NCBI GenBank assembly: GCA_910588335.1
Contig: CAJUQV010000001.1
Location: forward strand, 175,544-239,543
Reading direction: 5' to 3'
Length of the DNA: 64,000 nt
Source: an uncultured Ruminiclostridium sp.
Lineage (GTDB): Bacteria; Bacillota; Clostridia; Oscillospirales; Ruminococcaceae
Shown here: positions 26,292-35,273 of the stretch, in pieces
Layout: every line of letters starts with the position of its first letter
Numbering within the stretch: position 1 is the stretch's first letter
Made by a program: the position numbers and the translations under genes
The notes under the pieces: generated by a model
Told to the model about the DNA's origin: nothing
What the model saw: the letters and a program-made list of their open reading frames with translations, nothing else
Database searches by the model: none

Positions 26292-26861
26292 ATGGATGAC
26301 AGAAAGATAGTGGAGCTGTATTTTGCACGGGACGAGTCGGCAATAAGAGAAACGGAAAAAAAGTATTCCTCTTACCTTTTTGTGACCGCTCTAAATATAT
26401 TGAACAGCCGTGAGGACAGCTCCGAATGTGTAAACGATACTTATTTCAAGGCTTGGAACGCCATGCCGCCTCACGATCCGCCGATCCTTAAATATTTTTT
26501 GGGGAAAATAACAAGGGAGCTGTCTGTTGACCGTTTGCGTATGAGGTTCAGCGGAAAGCGGATTGGATCGGAGTATGAGATTTCTCTCGAAGAGTTGGAG
26601 GAATGCGTGCCATCACGCTGTTCCGAGGTAGACCCGGAGGACAGGACTGAACTGCTTTCTCTGGCTAAGGTGATAGGGGAGTATTTAAGGGGGCGAAAAA
26701 GGGAAGCAAGGATTATTTTTGTAATGAGGTATTATTTTTGCGACAGTATAAAGGCGATTGCTTCTTTCCTTGGGGTGACCGAAAGCAAGGTAAAGAGCAG
26801 CTTGTTCAGGACAAGAAAGGGACTGTTGTGCGTGCTTGAGGAGCAGGGATGGGTATTGTGA
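26292..26861 (+). CDS. RNA polymerase sigma-70 family (ECF-type) sigma factor
   Basis: 189 residues. Region 2 is seen in SSEDCVNDT-like SSECVNDTYFKAWNAMP and the following helix. Region 4 is in VMRYYFCDSIKAIASFLGVTESKVKSSLFRTRKGL, a helix-turn-helix typical of ECF sigma factors. AAAGGA lies about 12 bases before the ATG. It is the second gene after the serpin, probably on one transcript. This suggests that the serpin-bearing membrane protein is its regulator. Target promoters are unknown; the 38-bp repeats upstream are candidates. Confidence 0.88.
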   Translation: MDDRKIVELYFARDESAIRETEKKYSSYLFVTALNILNSREDSSECVNDTYFKAWNAMPPHDPPILKYFLGKITRELSVDRLRMRFSGKRIGSEYEISLEELEECVPSRCSEVDPEDRTELLSLAKVIGEYLRGRKREARIIFVMRYYFCDSIKAIASFLGVTESKVKSSLFRTRKGLLCVLEEQGWVL

Positions 26862-26952
26862 CGTATTTGATTTATGCCGATTATAATTGAACAGGAAAGG
26901 TTAATTTTAAATTATTTTGTTTTTTGGGTTTATATATGATTTAAAATAGTAT

Positions 26953-26996
26953 AAGGCGGGAACGGCATAGTTTTGACGTGTCCGCCTTTATTTTTC
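26953..26996 (+). terminator. Intrinsic terminator after the sigma factor
   Basis: AAGGCGGGA / TCCGCCTT stem with one bulge, followed by TATTTTTCTCTTTTT. Confidence 0.7.
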
Positions 26997-27012
26997 TCTT
27001 TTTATTTTTTTC

Positions 27013-27041
27013 TTGACTGTAGGGCATAAAAGTGGTATTAT
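27013..27041 (+). promoter_or_regulatory. Sigma-A promoter of the acetyltransferase gene
   Basis: TTGACT, 17 bases, TATTAT, ending 38 bases upstream of the ATG at 27079. Confidence 0.75.
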
Positions 27042-27078
27042 AAGAGGTGTTGAAAATGATATGAAAGGAACTGTGTCA

Positions 27079-27686
27079 ATGCTTACCGAGAAAGAAAAAA
27101 TGCTTAAAGGGGAAATCTACGACCCTACAGACAGCGAGCTTACGGAGCTGCGGATTCGCGCCCACAGACTGTCCCAACAGTATAACTTAGCTATGAGACG
27201 GATATTAAGCAGCGGGAGGATATACTTAACCTTCTTTTGCCAAATCGCGGCGAGGGTGCATTTTTGCAGTCGCCGGTTCAGTTTGACTACGGTATATTTA
27301 CTACCGTAGGTAAAGGATTTTACGCCAACTTTAATTTTACCGTTCTCGATACCTGCCCCATAACCATCGGTGACAATGTTTTCTTCGGGCCTAATTGTTC
27401 TTTGTATACTGCCATGCACTCTCTTAATCCCGCCGAAAGAGCTTACAGAAGAAGAGCGGACGGTTCGGTTTATGATCTGGAGTATGGAAAGCCGATAACG
27501 ATAAGAAATAACTGCTGGATAGCGGGAAGCGTGACGATTTGCGGCGGAGTTACCGTGGGGGACAATTGCGTTATCGGTGCGGGGAGTGTTGTGACAAGAA
27601 GCATACCCGCAAACTTTTTTGCGGCGGGAAATCCGTGCAGGGTTATAAGGGAGCTTACCGAGGTAAACGAGACGCCCAATTATTAA
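27079..27686 (+). pseudogene. Maltose/galactoside O-acetyltransferase, split by a 1-bp deletion
   Basis: The first frame starts MLTEKEKMLKGEIYDPTDSE, the standard Maa/LacA N-terminus, and is in frame to about 27190. The rest continues in another frame (YETDIKQREDIL onward) through the left-handed beta-helix hexapeptide repeats, ending near AAGNPCRVIREL. Loss of one base near 27190-27193 accounts for the break. Full length would be about 202 residues, normal for the family. The family transfers acetyl from acetyl-CoA to sugars. A strong promoter and good ribosome site remain. Either a recent inactivation or a sequencing error. Confidence 0.85.
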
Positions 27687-27707
27687 GAATTTAAGGATAA
27701 AACAAAA

Positions 27708-29582
27708 ATGAATGATACCATTGAAATATACAACAACGATTTTGACGTAGCGGTTATAGGCGCGGGACACGCGGGGGTGGAAGCGGCTCTTGCTTCCGCC
27801 AGAACGGGAAATAGGACGGTTCTGTTTACTTTGTCTCTTGACGCCGTCGCCAATATGCCATGCAACCCATGTATAGGAGGATCGGCAAAGGGACAGCTTG
27901 TGTGCGAGGTTGACGCGCTGGGGGGCGAAATGGGCAGGGCGGCGGACGCTACTTTTATTCAGTCCCGTATGCTCAACCGCGGTAAGGGACCCGCCGTTCA
28001 TGCTTTGCGGGTTCAAAGCGACCGTGTTAAATATCACACTTATATGAAGCGTGTTCTTGAGGCACAGGAAAATTTACAGCTTAAGCAGGCGGAAATTGTG
28101 GGAATTGTTACCGAAGGCGGAAAGGTAACGGGGGTTAAGTCCCGTCTCGGCGCCGTTTATAACGTGAAAGCCGCCGTTATTGCCACGGGTACCTATCTTG
28201 GCGGCAGGATACATATCGGGGAGCTTAATTATCAGAGTGGACCCGACAATGTGCTCCCCGCACTTGAGCTGACAAAGGATCTCGAAGAAAAGGGAATCGC
28301 TCTTCGCCGTTTTAAGACGGGTACTCCCGCGCGTGTTCATAAAAGAAGCGTAAATTTTGACCTTATGGAAGTTCAGAACGGGGACGAGCCTATTATTCCC
28401 TTTTGCTTTGACAATGAGTTTCCTTTGGAAAACAAGGTAAAGTGTTATGTTACTTACACCAATGAAGAAACGCATAAAATTATTTTGGATAATCTTCATC
28501 GTTCTCCCCTGTATGCGGGGCGGATTGAGGGTGTGGGACCTCGTTACTGCCCCAGTATTGAGGATAAAATCGTAAGGTTTAAGGATAAGGAACGGCACCA
28601 GCTTTTTGTCGAGCCTATGGGGCTTGATACCGACGAGTGTTATTTACAGGGTATGTCCTCCAGTTTGCCGGAGGACGTTCAGATTAAATTTCTCCGCACC
28701 ATAAAAGGGCTTGAAAACGTGGAGATAATGCGCCCCGCTTACGCAATCGAGTATGACTGTGCAGATCCTCTTGAGCTTTACGCCACACTTGAATTTAAAA
28801 AGATAAAGGGACTGTTCGGCGCCGGGCAGTTCAACGGCACCAGCGGATATGAGGAGGCGGCGGCTCAGGGGCTTGTAGCGGGAATAAACGCCTCATGCTA
28901 TTGCTGCGGCAGGAAAATGCTGGTGCTTGACCGCAGCTCTTCTTATATAGGTACTCTTATAGACGATCTGGTGACGAAGGGATGCGTAGAGCCTTACCGT
29001 ATGATGACCAGCCGAAGCGAATACAGGCTTTTGCTGAGACAGGATAATGCTCCCGAAAGATTGGCTGAGATTGGCAGGAGGTTTGGACTTCTTCAGGAGA
29101 AAAAGTACAATTTTTTTGTGGAAATGAACGAGAGTGTGGAAAATGAGATTAAGAGAATAAGCAAAACCTCACTTAGGCCTACCTTAGAGCTTAACGCCGC
29201 CCTTGAAGCTTTGGGAACGACTCCCATAGCTACCGGTGTGAGGTTTATCGAGCTGTTAAAGCGTCCGCAGACGGATTACAAAACTCTTGCCGCTTTTGAC
29301 GAGGAGGCTCCTTCTCTTAGTGATGCGCTTATCGCGAAGATTGAAATTAGGGTGAAGTATAAAGGATATATTGACGCCCAGGACGAAAAGGTAAGGCAGA
29401 TGAAAAAGTTAGAGGAAAAAAAGCTGCCTGTTGACATAGATTATAAGACCGTTAAGGGGTTGAGGCTTGAAGCCCAGGAGAAGCTTAACATGTACAGGCC
29501 AATGAATATCGGACAGGCAAGCCGTATAAGCGGGGTTAATCCTGCGGATATTACTGTTTTGCTGCTTTTGCTTGGTGAGTAA
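27708..29582 (+). CDS. mnmG: tRNA uridine-5-carboxymethylaminomethyl modification enzyme MnmG
   Basis: 624 residues, normal length. The N-terminal dinucleotide-binding motif is VIGAGHAGVEAALASARTG, with PCNPCIGGSAKGQLVCEVDALGG shortly after, both diagnostic of MnmG/GidA. It works with MnmE on wobble uridine of tRNAs. mnmE is not in the window. rsmG follows after 100 bases, the usual order. Confidence 0.97.
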   Translation: MNDTIEIYNNDFDVAVIGAGHAGVEAALASARTGNRTVLFTLSLDAVANMPCNPCIGGSAKGQLVCEVDALGGEMGRAADATFIQSRMLNRGKGPAVHALRVQSDRVKYHTYMKRVLEAQENLQLKQAEIVGIVTEGGKVTGVKSRLGAVYNVKAAVIATGTYLGGRIHIGELNYQSGPDNVLPALELTKDLEEKGIALRRFKTGTPARVHKRSVNFDLMEVQNGDEPIIPFCFDNEFPLENKVKCYVTYTNEETHKIILDNLHRSPLYAGRIEGVGPRYCPSIEDKIVRFKDKERHQLFVEPMGLDTDECYLQGMSSSLPEDVQIKFLRTIKGLENVEIMRPAYAIEYDCADPLELYATLEFKKIKGLFGAGQFNGTSGYEEAAAQGLVAGINASCYCCGRKMLVLDRSSSYIGTLIDDLVTKGCVEPYRMMTSRSEYRLLLRQDNAPERLAEIGRRFGLLQEKKYNFFVEMNESVENEIKRISKTSLRPTLELNAALEALGTTPIATGVRFIELLKRPQTDYKTLAAFDEEAPSLSDALIAKIEIRVKYKGYIDAQDEKVRQMKKLEEKKLPVDIDYKTVKGLRLEAQEKLNMYRPMNIGQASRISGVNPADITVLLLLLGE

Positions 29583-29625
29583 TATTTTAAATTTCAAAAA
29601 GACTTTTCAGCAGGCCGTCTATATA

Positions 29626-29641
29626 TGTTCCACGTGGAACA
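29626..29641. promoter_or_regulatory. parS: parS centromere-like site
   Basis: TGTTCCACGTGGAACA, a perfect 16-base palindrome matching the Firmicute parS consensus TGTTNCACGTGAAACA closely. It lies between mnmG and rsmG. Confidence 0.92.
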
Positions 29642-29682
29642 TTGTGTTTTTCAGAAAAAATGTTCCGAAAGGATTTTAACCG

Positions 29683-30354
29683 ATGTCAAAGGATATAAAA
29701 GAAAAATTTGCACTTGCCGATATTTCTCTTACCGACGTTCAGATTGAGAAAATGGAGACAATGATTGGCTTTCTTACCGAATACAATAAAAATGTAAATC
29801 TTACCGCAATTACCGACAGGGAAGGTATTATAGAAAAGCATCTTCTTGATTCGGCGCTTCCTCTCAAGCTGTATTCCCTTAAGGAAAATGCTGTTTGTTT
29901 GGATATAGGGACGGGAGCGGGATTTCCGGCGATTCCTATGATGATTTGCCGTCCCGATTTGAAGTTTGTTTTGCTTGATGCGAGACGTAAGAGAACCGAT
30001 TATCTTAAGCTTTTGCTTCCCGAATTGGGCGTTTGTGCGCAGGAAATAATTCACGGGAGGGCGGAGGAAGTGGGGCGGTCGGCAAAGTATAAGGGAAGAT
30101 TTGATATGATAACCGCCCGCGCCGTTTCGGATATCGCCACTCTTTTAAGGTACGCAGCCCCTATGCTTAAGAAGGGCGGAGTGTTTATGGCTATGAGGGG
30201 AGCTAAAGACGAACTTGACGGGGAAGTGAAAAAGACCGCGGAAAGGCTTTCACTTTCTTTGGACAGAGAGATTGTGTATAATCTTCCCGGCGGAGACGGG
30301 AGAAGATTGATTTTATTTGTAAAGACAAGCTATAGCAATCCAAAAAAAGTTTAA
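29683..30354 (+). CDS. rsmG: 16S rRNA (guanine-527-N7) methyltransferase
   Basis: 223 residues. The SAM-binding motif LDIGTGAGFPAIP is at about 73-85. NVNLTAITDREGIIEKHLLDS and the RAVSDIATLLRYAAPMLKKGG segment are characteristic of RsmG/GidB. It methylates G527 of 16S rRNA; loss gives low-level streptomycin resistance in other species. AAAGGA lies 9 bases upstream of the ATG. A parS site is in its leader. Confidence 0.96.
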   Translation: MSKDIKEKFALADISLTDVQIEKMETMIGFLTEYNKNVNLTAITDREGIIEKHLLDSALPLKLYSLKENAVCLDIGTGAGFPAIPMMICRPDLKFVLLDARRKRTDYLKLLLPELGVCAQEIIHGRAEEVGRSAKYKGRFDMITARAVSDIATLLRYAAPMLKKGGVFMAMRGAKDELDGEVKKTAERLSLSLDREIVYNLPGGDGRRLILFVKTSYSNPKKV

Positions 30355-30389
30355 ACAAAATTACAACAGTGAAAAAAATACACAAGCTT

Positions 30390-30451
30390 TGGGGGCGTTG
30401 CCCCCCGTCCTTCGGACTCCCTTACTTCCCTTTCGGAGCCCGAAAGGGAAG
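30390..30451. repeat. Triple-hairpin palindromic cluster
   Basis: GGGGGCGTTGCCCCC, then GTCCTTCGGAC, then a perfect 12-base stem CTTCCCTTTCGG / CCGAAAGGGAAG (30425-30451). Looks like a dispersed GC-rich intergenic repeat, but no second copy is in the window. Confidence 0.6.
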
Positions 30452-30531
30452 CGGAAAGGACAATTAGTCGCTTCGCTCCTATTTATCTTTTTATTGGATT
30501 GCTATAATATTTTTCAGATTATTGCTGTTTT

Positions 30532-30588
30532 TTGCCCGAATTGCTTCATAAAAGCTCTTCGGGCACTTTTTTTATTATTCGATATTTT
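30532..30588 (+). terminator. Intrinsic terminator
   Basis: TGCCCGAATTGCT / AGCTCTTCGGGCA stem followed by CTTTTTTTATTATT. Likely ends the mnmG-rsmG transcript. Confidence 0.75.
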
Positions 30589-30687
30589 ATTCTTTTTTTC
30601 TGTTTTGAGCACCGCTAATTAGCTTGCAATCACACGAAGGGTTGGTCATTTGGTCGAATAGGCTTGTATTGCCGCGAAAGTTTCTGC

Positions 30688-30715
30688 TTGAAAATCTTGT
30701 ATGGATGTGTAATAA
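30688..30715 (+). promoter_or_regulatory. parB: Possible parB promoter
   Basis: TTGAAA, 16 bases, TAATAA, 68 bases before the parB start. Confidence 0.4.
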
Positions 30716-30783
30716 TTAAAGCATAGCTTATGTTAACAGATAACAGAACTTTTTATTACAATTCCAAAAAAGGGGACAAAATT

Positions 30784-31602
30784 ATGCCTATATTTCAAAA
30801 GCAAGCCGAACGTGTGGTAAGCAATGTGCTTAACATTCCCGTTTCTCTTATAGAACCTAATCCTGCACAGCCGAGAGAGTATTTTGACGATTACGCTCTT
30901 ACGCAGCTGGCCGTAAGTATTCAGCAGAATGGAATTGTTCAGCCGCTTACCGTGCGTAAGACCGAAGGCGGCGGATATCAGCTTATAGCGGGAGAAAGAC
31001 GTCTGAGGGCGGCTAAGCTTATAAATCTGGAGTTCGTTCCTTGTATTGTACTGGATAGGGAGGACAAGCAGTCCGCTATTTTGGCGATACTTGAAAATAT
31101 ACAGAGAGCCGACCTAAATTACCTTGAAGAAGCGGCGGCAATCAAAAAGCTGATAGATCACTACGGCCTTACCCAAGAGGACGCCGCCTCAAAGCTTGGA
31201 ATTGCCCAGTCCACCGTTGCCAACAAACTGAGATTGCTCCGTCTGTCGGAAAACGACAGGAGAATGGTTTTGAAATATGGGCTTAACGAACGTCAGGCGA
31301 GAGCGGTTATAAGACTTCCCGAAAGCAAGAGGGAACAGGCGGTAAGGGAAATTTATCTTAGACAGCTTAACAGTACACAGACGGATAAGTATGTTGAGGC
31401 ACTGCTGGTTGAATATGAGGAAGAGCTTAAACCAAAGCCGAAGATTATTAACAAGACCAATCCGTATACGGTTATCGGCCTTTATATAAACAGCTTCAAT
31501 AAGACGGTGGAGGCTATGAAATCGGCGGGGATTCACTGTGACCTTGAAAAGCGTCAGACGGAGGAATGTATAGAATATCTCGTAAAAATACCGCTGAAAT
31601 AA
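30784..31602 (+). CDS. parB: ParB/Spo0J/Noc family chromosome-segregation protein
   Basis: 272 residues from the ATG at 30784, which has GGGGA upstream. The CTP-binding motifs GERRLRAAKL (70-79) and ENIQRADL (104-111) are intact. The helix-turn-helix spans about 128-150, and a C-terminal dimer domain follows. Position after rsmG equals that of noc in Bacillus, but the two perfect parS sites flanking it argue for ParB (Spo0J) function. No parA/soj gene lies next to it. ParB loads on parS and spreads by CTP-dependent sliding. Confidence 0.93.
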   Translation: MPIFQKQAERVVSNVLNIPVSLIEPNPAQPREYFDDYALTQLAVSIQQNGIVQPLTVRKTEGGGYQLIAGERRLRAAKLINLEFVPCIVLDREDKQSAILAILENIQRADLNYLEEAAAIKKLIDHYGLTQEDAASKLGIAQSTVANKLRLLRLSENDRRMVLKYGLNERQARAVIRLPESKREQAVREIYLRQLNSTQTDKYVEALLVEYEEELKPKPKIINKTNPYTVIGLYINSFNKTVEAMKSAGIHCDLEKRQTEECIEYLVKIPLK

Positions 31603-31613
31603 CAAGCAAAAAA

Positions 31614-31629
31614 TGTTCCACGTGGAACA
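31614..31629. promoter_or_regulatory. parS: parS centromere-like site
   Basis: A second copy of TGTTCCACGTGGAACA, 12 bases after the parB stop codon, identical to that at 29626. Confidence 0.92.
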
Positions 31630-31650
31630 TTAACATTAAAAAGAAAGGAA

Positions 31651-31700
31651 AAAACACATATCTGCCGTTTCTGATAAGAATCGGTGGATATGTGTTTTTT
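31651..31700. terminator. Bidirectional terminator between parB and dgt
   Basis: AAAACACATATC / GATATGTGTTTT stem with A-run on the left and T-run on the right, placed between convergent genes. Confidence 0.85.
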
Positions 31701-31707
31701 TACTTTT

Positions 31708-32934
31708 TTATTCAAAATAAGAATAATACTTGATACTATATGGGCTGTTGGGAAACAGACGCTTATACAGCTCCACAAAATAATCGTCGGTCATACTCGC
31801 CATATAGTCGGCCACCACCTGATTCGGTTCTTCTTCCCCATAATCAAAACGGTCGGTATAATACTTCATTCCTTCTTTGATATAGTTTATATGGTGTTTA
31901 TAGATAAGCGACTCCTTGTCATTTTTTAAAACGTTCTCCAGTAACTTGTAATAAATGTCCTTAAACATGGGTTTGATTATTTCGTCATATGAGACGTTGG
32001 CCTTAGGATTCCGATAAATTTTTTCGTAATTTTCCTTTTTTGCAGTTTTAAGGTCTTCGTATGCCTCTTTGCTCATTCTTATATGATCTTTGCCATAGCT
32101 GTTATTTACTATATCAACAACAAGGTTGTTTATCATTTCTGCGTTTTTGCTCCCTATTATATTAGAGGTAAACGGGGTGTTTTCGTCAATTATCTTGGCG
32201 GTAACGGCGTCCTGTCGATCTTTTCCCACATAGGCTATTATATCACTTATTCTCACCACACAGCCTTCAAGGGTACAGGGAACAAGTTTTTCTATTGCTT
32301 CTCTCCCCATGGTATAACACTTTTCCGACCGCCTGTCAAAATCTTCAAAGTCCTTTACGGGAAATGGTCGGTATTCCTCCAACTCAAGTTCGCCGTTATG
32401 GCAAAGCACACCGTCCAATACCTGCAAGCTTATATTTCTTCGATAAAGCAGGTCGAGTACTCTTGCGCTGTGTACATTGTGATTAAAATATCTGCCTGTT
32501 TCGGCAAACAAAAGCTCGCTTAAATACCGTTCGCCCGCATGGCCGAACGGAGTGTGGCCTATATCGTGACCCAAGGCTATGGCTTCAATAAGATCAAGAT
32601 TAAGGTCAAGAAGCCTTCCTATATTTCGTGCAATTCTGGACACCAACTGCACATGAAGGCCGCGCCTTGTGATATCGTCGTTGCAAAAAAATGAAAAAAC
32701 CTGCGTTTTGTCATTGTAGCGGTTGTATAATGGAAGGTGAAGGATTTTATCTATATCTCTTATGTAGGCCGGGCGGAGAAGAGACGATTTATCACGCTCC
32801 GGATCGCGGCGGACGGCTCCACTGTCGTTGGCTTTATAAGGGTTATTTATGTGGTTCACCCGATCGTGTTCTATTTGTTCCTGTATTTCCTTGTTTAATT
32901 TACGGTAGCGGAGGGGGGCGGCGGTTTGTGGCAT
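31708..32934 (-). CDS. dgt: dGTPase-like HD-domain triphosphohydrolase
   Basis: 408 residues from the ATG at 32934, which has AGGAG 8 bases upstream; the longer frame lacks a start signal. The HD-domain metal motif is ALGHDIGHTPFGHAGE, with the earlier RRGLHVQLVSRIARNI helix supplying the first histidine, and ISDIIAYVGKD a later Asp. Family members hydrolyse dNTPs to the nucleoside and triphosphate. Convergent with parB and separated by a shared terminator. Confidence 0.9.
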   Translation of the reverse strand: MPQTAAPLRYRKLNKEIQEQIEHDRVNHINNPYKANDSGAVRRDPERDKSSLLRPAYIRDIDKILHLPLYNRYNDKTQVFSFFCNDDITRRGLHVQLVSRIARNIGRLLDLNLDLIEAIALGHDIGHTPFGHAGERYLSELLFAETGRYFNHNVHSARVLDLLYRRNISLQVLDGVLCHNGELELEEYRPFPVKDFEDFDRRSEKCYTMGREAIEKLVPCTLEGCVVRISDIIAYVGKDRQDAVTAKIIDENTPFTSNIIGSKNAEMINNLVVDIVNNSYGKDHIRMSKEAYEDLKTAKKENYEKIYRNPKANVSYDEIIKPMFKDIYYKLLENVLKNDKESLIYKHHINYIKEGMKYYTDRFDYGEEEPNQVVADYMASMTDDYFVELYKRLFPNSPYSIKYYSYFE

Positions 32935-33250
32935 TGTACTTCTCCTTTCCGGTGTGATTAATATAAGTATAGCATAAATCTGAAAAAAATGCAATGGGTG
33001 GAAGAAAGGAGTTTAGTGTAAGATAGGTGGCGAAGCAGTCGTTAAATATTATAATATGGCTCCTCCTTTTATCAGTTAATACCAATTTTTAATCAACTTG
33101 TAGACTTAGTTAAAGATTGTACACTAATTACTAATATTTATATTCTTATATAATATGTATTATAATTATTATTTTACAGTATACTATTATAAAATAAATT
33201 TTAAATAGATATTTATAAATGCAAAAATTTATGTTTCCTCTTTTTGCTTT
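32935..33250. other. Gap between dgt and the ATP synthase operon end
   Basis: Contains one family A copy and an AT-only stretch (about 33120-33220). No gene. Confidence 0.5.
33079..33131 (+). repeat. Family A repeat, first hairpin plus linker remnant
   Basis: ATACCAATTTTTAATCAACT, loop TGTAGA, arm CTTAGTTAAAGATTG, then TACACTAATTACTAAT. Confidence 0.7.
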
Positions 33251-33302
33251 ATATATAAAAAAGCTTCCCGTATTTACAAAAAAGGGAAGCTTTTTTATAT
33301 AT
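33251..33302 (-). terminator. Terminator of the ATP synthase operon
   Basis: AAAAAAGCTTCCC / GGGAAGCTTTTTT stem extended by TATATA on both sides, 27 bases past the atpC stop; long U-tract on the minus strand. Confidence 0.85.
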
Positions 33303-33328
33303 TTGTACAAATCCGATTGTATGTCGCG

Positions 33329-33733
33329 TTACTTAAGCTCTGAAGTTTCAATCCTGTTAATGGCTCTTTTAAGCTTATATTCCGCGATAAGGTATTCACG
33401 GTCTTCTTTTTCGGCCGCTTTAAGTCTTGTTTCGGCGGCTTCTTTTGCCGCCTTTGCGCGGTCTATGTCTATCTCGTCCGCCCATTCGCAGCTTTGAACA
33501 AGTACCACGGTTTTTTCCTTACTCACCTTTACTATCCCCTCGGAAACAGCGGCAGTGCGGAAACTGCCGTCTATTTTTACCTTAAGCTTTCCGATGGGGA
33601 GGGCGGCTACATAGTCCTCATGTCTTGCCAGGATTCCCTTATCGCCTACGGTGGTTCTGACTATGAGATTTTCTGTTTCGCCGCTGTAAAATTCCTTGTC
33701 GGGAGTAAGTATTTGCAGGTTAAAGGGAGTCAT
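33329..33733 (-). CDS. atpC: ATP synthase F1 epsilon subunit
   Basis: 134 residues. N-terminal beta-sandwich (PFNLQILTPDKEFYSGE; GILARHEDYVAALPIGKLKVK) and C-terminal two-helix hairpin (DRAKAAKEAAETRLKAA onward). Last gene of the operon, 26 bases after atpD. GAGGAG precedes the ATG. Confidence 0.95.
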   Translation of the reverse strand: MTPFNLQILTPDKEFYSGETENLIVRTTVGDKGILARHEDYVAALPIGKLKVKIDGSFRTAAVSEGIVKVSKEKTVVLVQSCEWADEIDIDRAKAAKEAAETRLKAAEKEDREYLIAEYKLKRAINRIETSELK

Positions 33734-33759
33734 AATATTCTCCTCTGTCGATTATAGGT

Positions 33760-35163
33760 TTATTTCATTGACTTTGCCTTTTCCACGGCTTCTTCAATCG
33801 TACCTACGAAAAGGAAAGCGGATTCGGGAAGATCGTCGTGCTTACCTTCCAAAATTTCTTTAAATCCGCGGATAGTTTCCTTAAGGGGCACGTATTTACC
33901 TTCCATACCCGTAAATTGCTCCGCAACCGAGAAGGGCTGAGACAGGAAACGCTGGATCTTTCTTGCTCTCGCTACGGTCAGTTTATCTTCGTCGGAAAGC
34001 TCATCCATACCCAAAATGGCTATAATATCCTGTAACTCGTTGTATCTCTGCAAAATGCCCTGTACGGCTCTTGCTACCTGATAGTGTTCTTCGCCCACGA
34101 CTTCGGGAGCAAGTATTCTCGAAGTGGATTCCAGCGGATCAACCGCGGGATAAATGCCCAAAGAGGAAATGGCACGGGAAAGTACCGTAGTTGCGTCCAG
34201 ATGGGCAAATGTAGTGGCGGGAGCTGGGTCGGTAAGGTCATCCGCAGGAACGTAAACTGCCTGTACCGATGTTATGGAGCCCTTGCTGGTTGAGGTAATT
34301 CTTTCCTGCAATGCGCCCATTTCAGTGGCAAGAGTCGGCTGATATCCTACGGCGGAGGGCATACGTCCTAACAGAGCCGAAACCTCGGAGCCCGCCTGAG
34401 TGAATCTGAATATGTTGTCAATGAAGAGAAGCACGTCCTGTCCCTCTCTGTCGCGGAAATATTCCGCCATTGTAAGACCGGACAAAGCTACTCTCATTCT
34501 CGCTCCGGGAGGCTCGTTCATCTGACCGTAAACCAAGGCGGTTTTATTGATAACTCCCGACTCGTTCATTTCGCGGTAAAGGTCGTTACCCTCACGTGTA
34601 CGCTCGCCGACGCCGGTAAATACGGAAAGGCCGCCGTGCTGCTTTGCTACGTTGTTGATAAGCTCCATAATAAGTACGGTCTTACCTACGCCCGCACCGC
34701 CGAACAGACCGATCTTACCGCCCTTAAGATAAGGGGCGATAAGGTCGACTACCTTGATTCCCGTTTCAAGAACCTCGTTGGAGGCAGCCAGCTCCTCATA
34801 CTGAGGGGGCTTGCGGTGGATTTCCCAGCGCTCCTTGGTTTCGGGGGTCGGCTTATTGTCTACCGCTTCGCCCAACAGGTTGAAGATACGTCCGAGAGTT
34901 TCTTCGCCTACCGGTACGGTTATGGATTTTCCTGTGTCTACTGCCTTTGTTCCGCGTACCAGACCGTCTGTGCTGCCCATAGCTATACAGCGTACAAGAT
35001 CGTCGCCGATATGCTGAGCCACCTCCACAACAAGCTTTTTACCGTTGTTGTCGATTTCGATGGCGTTAAGCAAGGCAGGCAGGCTGTTCTGCGGAAATTT
35101 AATGTCCAGCACTGCGCCGATAATCTGCACCACAGTGCCGATATTTTGTTTGTTTTCTGACAT
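33760..35163 (-). CDS. atpD: ATP synthase F1 beta subunit
   Basis: 467 residues. Walker A GGAGVGKT at 155-162, followed by the GERTREGNDLYREM segment with the catalytic Glu, and LLFIDNIFRFTQAGSEVSALLGRMPSAVGYQPTL is diagnostic. Catalytic subunit. Preceded by a 110-base gap containing a family A repeat, unlike the tight spacing usual for atpG-atpD. Confidence 0.98.
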   Translation of the reverse strand: MSENKQNIGTVVQIIGAVLDIKFPQNSLPALLNAIEIDNNGKKLVVEVAQHIGDDLVRCIAMGSTDGLVRGTKAVDTGKSITVPVGEETLGRIFNLLGEAVDNKPTPETKERWEIHRKPPQYEELAASNEVLETGIKVVDLIAPYLKGGKIGLFGGAGVGKTVLIMELINNVAKQHGGLSVFTGVGERTREGNDLYREMNESGVINKTALVYGQMNEPPGARMRVALSGLTMAEYFRDREGQDVLLFIDNIFRFTQAGSEVSALLGRMPSAVGYQPTLATEMGALQERITSTSKGSITSVQAVYVPADDLTDPAPATTFAHLDATTVLSRAISSLGIYPAVDPLESTSRILAPEVVGEEHYQVARAVQGILQRYNELQDIIAILGMDELSDEDKLTVARARKIQRFLSQPFSVAEQFTGMEGKYVPLKETIRGFKEILEGKHDDLPESAFLFVGTIEEAVEKAKSMK

Positions 35164-35191
35164 ATCCGTAATGCCTTTCTTTTAGTTTCTT

Positions 35192-35244
35192 ATACCAATC
35201 TTTTTTAAATTGATGTAAAGCCAAAGTTTAAAAAGGAATTGGTA
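35192..35244 (+). repeat. Family A-type hairpin between atpG and atpD
   Basis: ATACCAATCTTTTTTAAATT, short loop, then AGTTTAAAAAGGAATTGGTA. Confidence 0.7.
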
Positions 35245-35273
35245 CTATACTGCCGTAAAATTTGAGAGCAGCA

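Larger units (their letters stand above)
30355..30783. other. rsmG-parB gap
   Basis: Holds a cluster of perfect small hairpins (30390-30451), an intrinsic terminator (30532-30588) and a possible parB promoter. No gene was found. Confidence 0.5.

Noticed and set aside
30390..30451. Possible small structured RNA such as SRP or 6S RNA
   Set aside because: Only three independent perfect hairpins; no conserved SRP tetraloop motif or 6S-like bubble, and no matching promoter.
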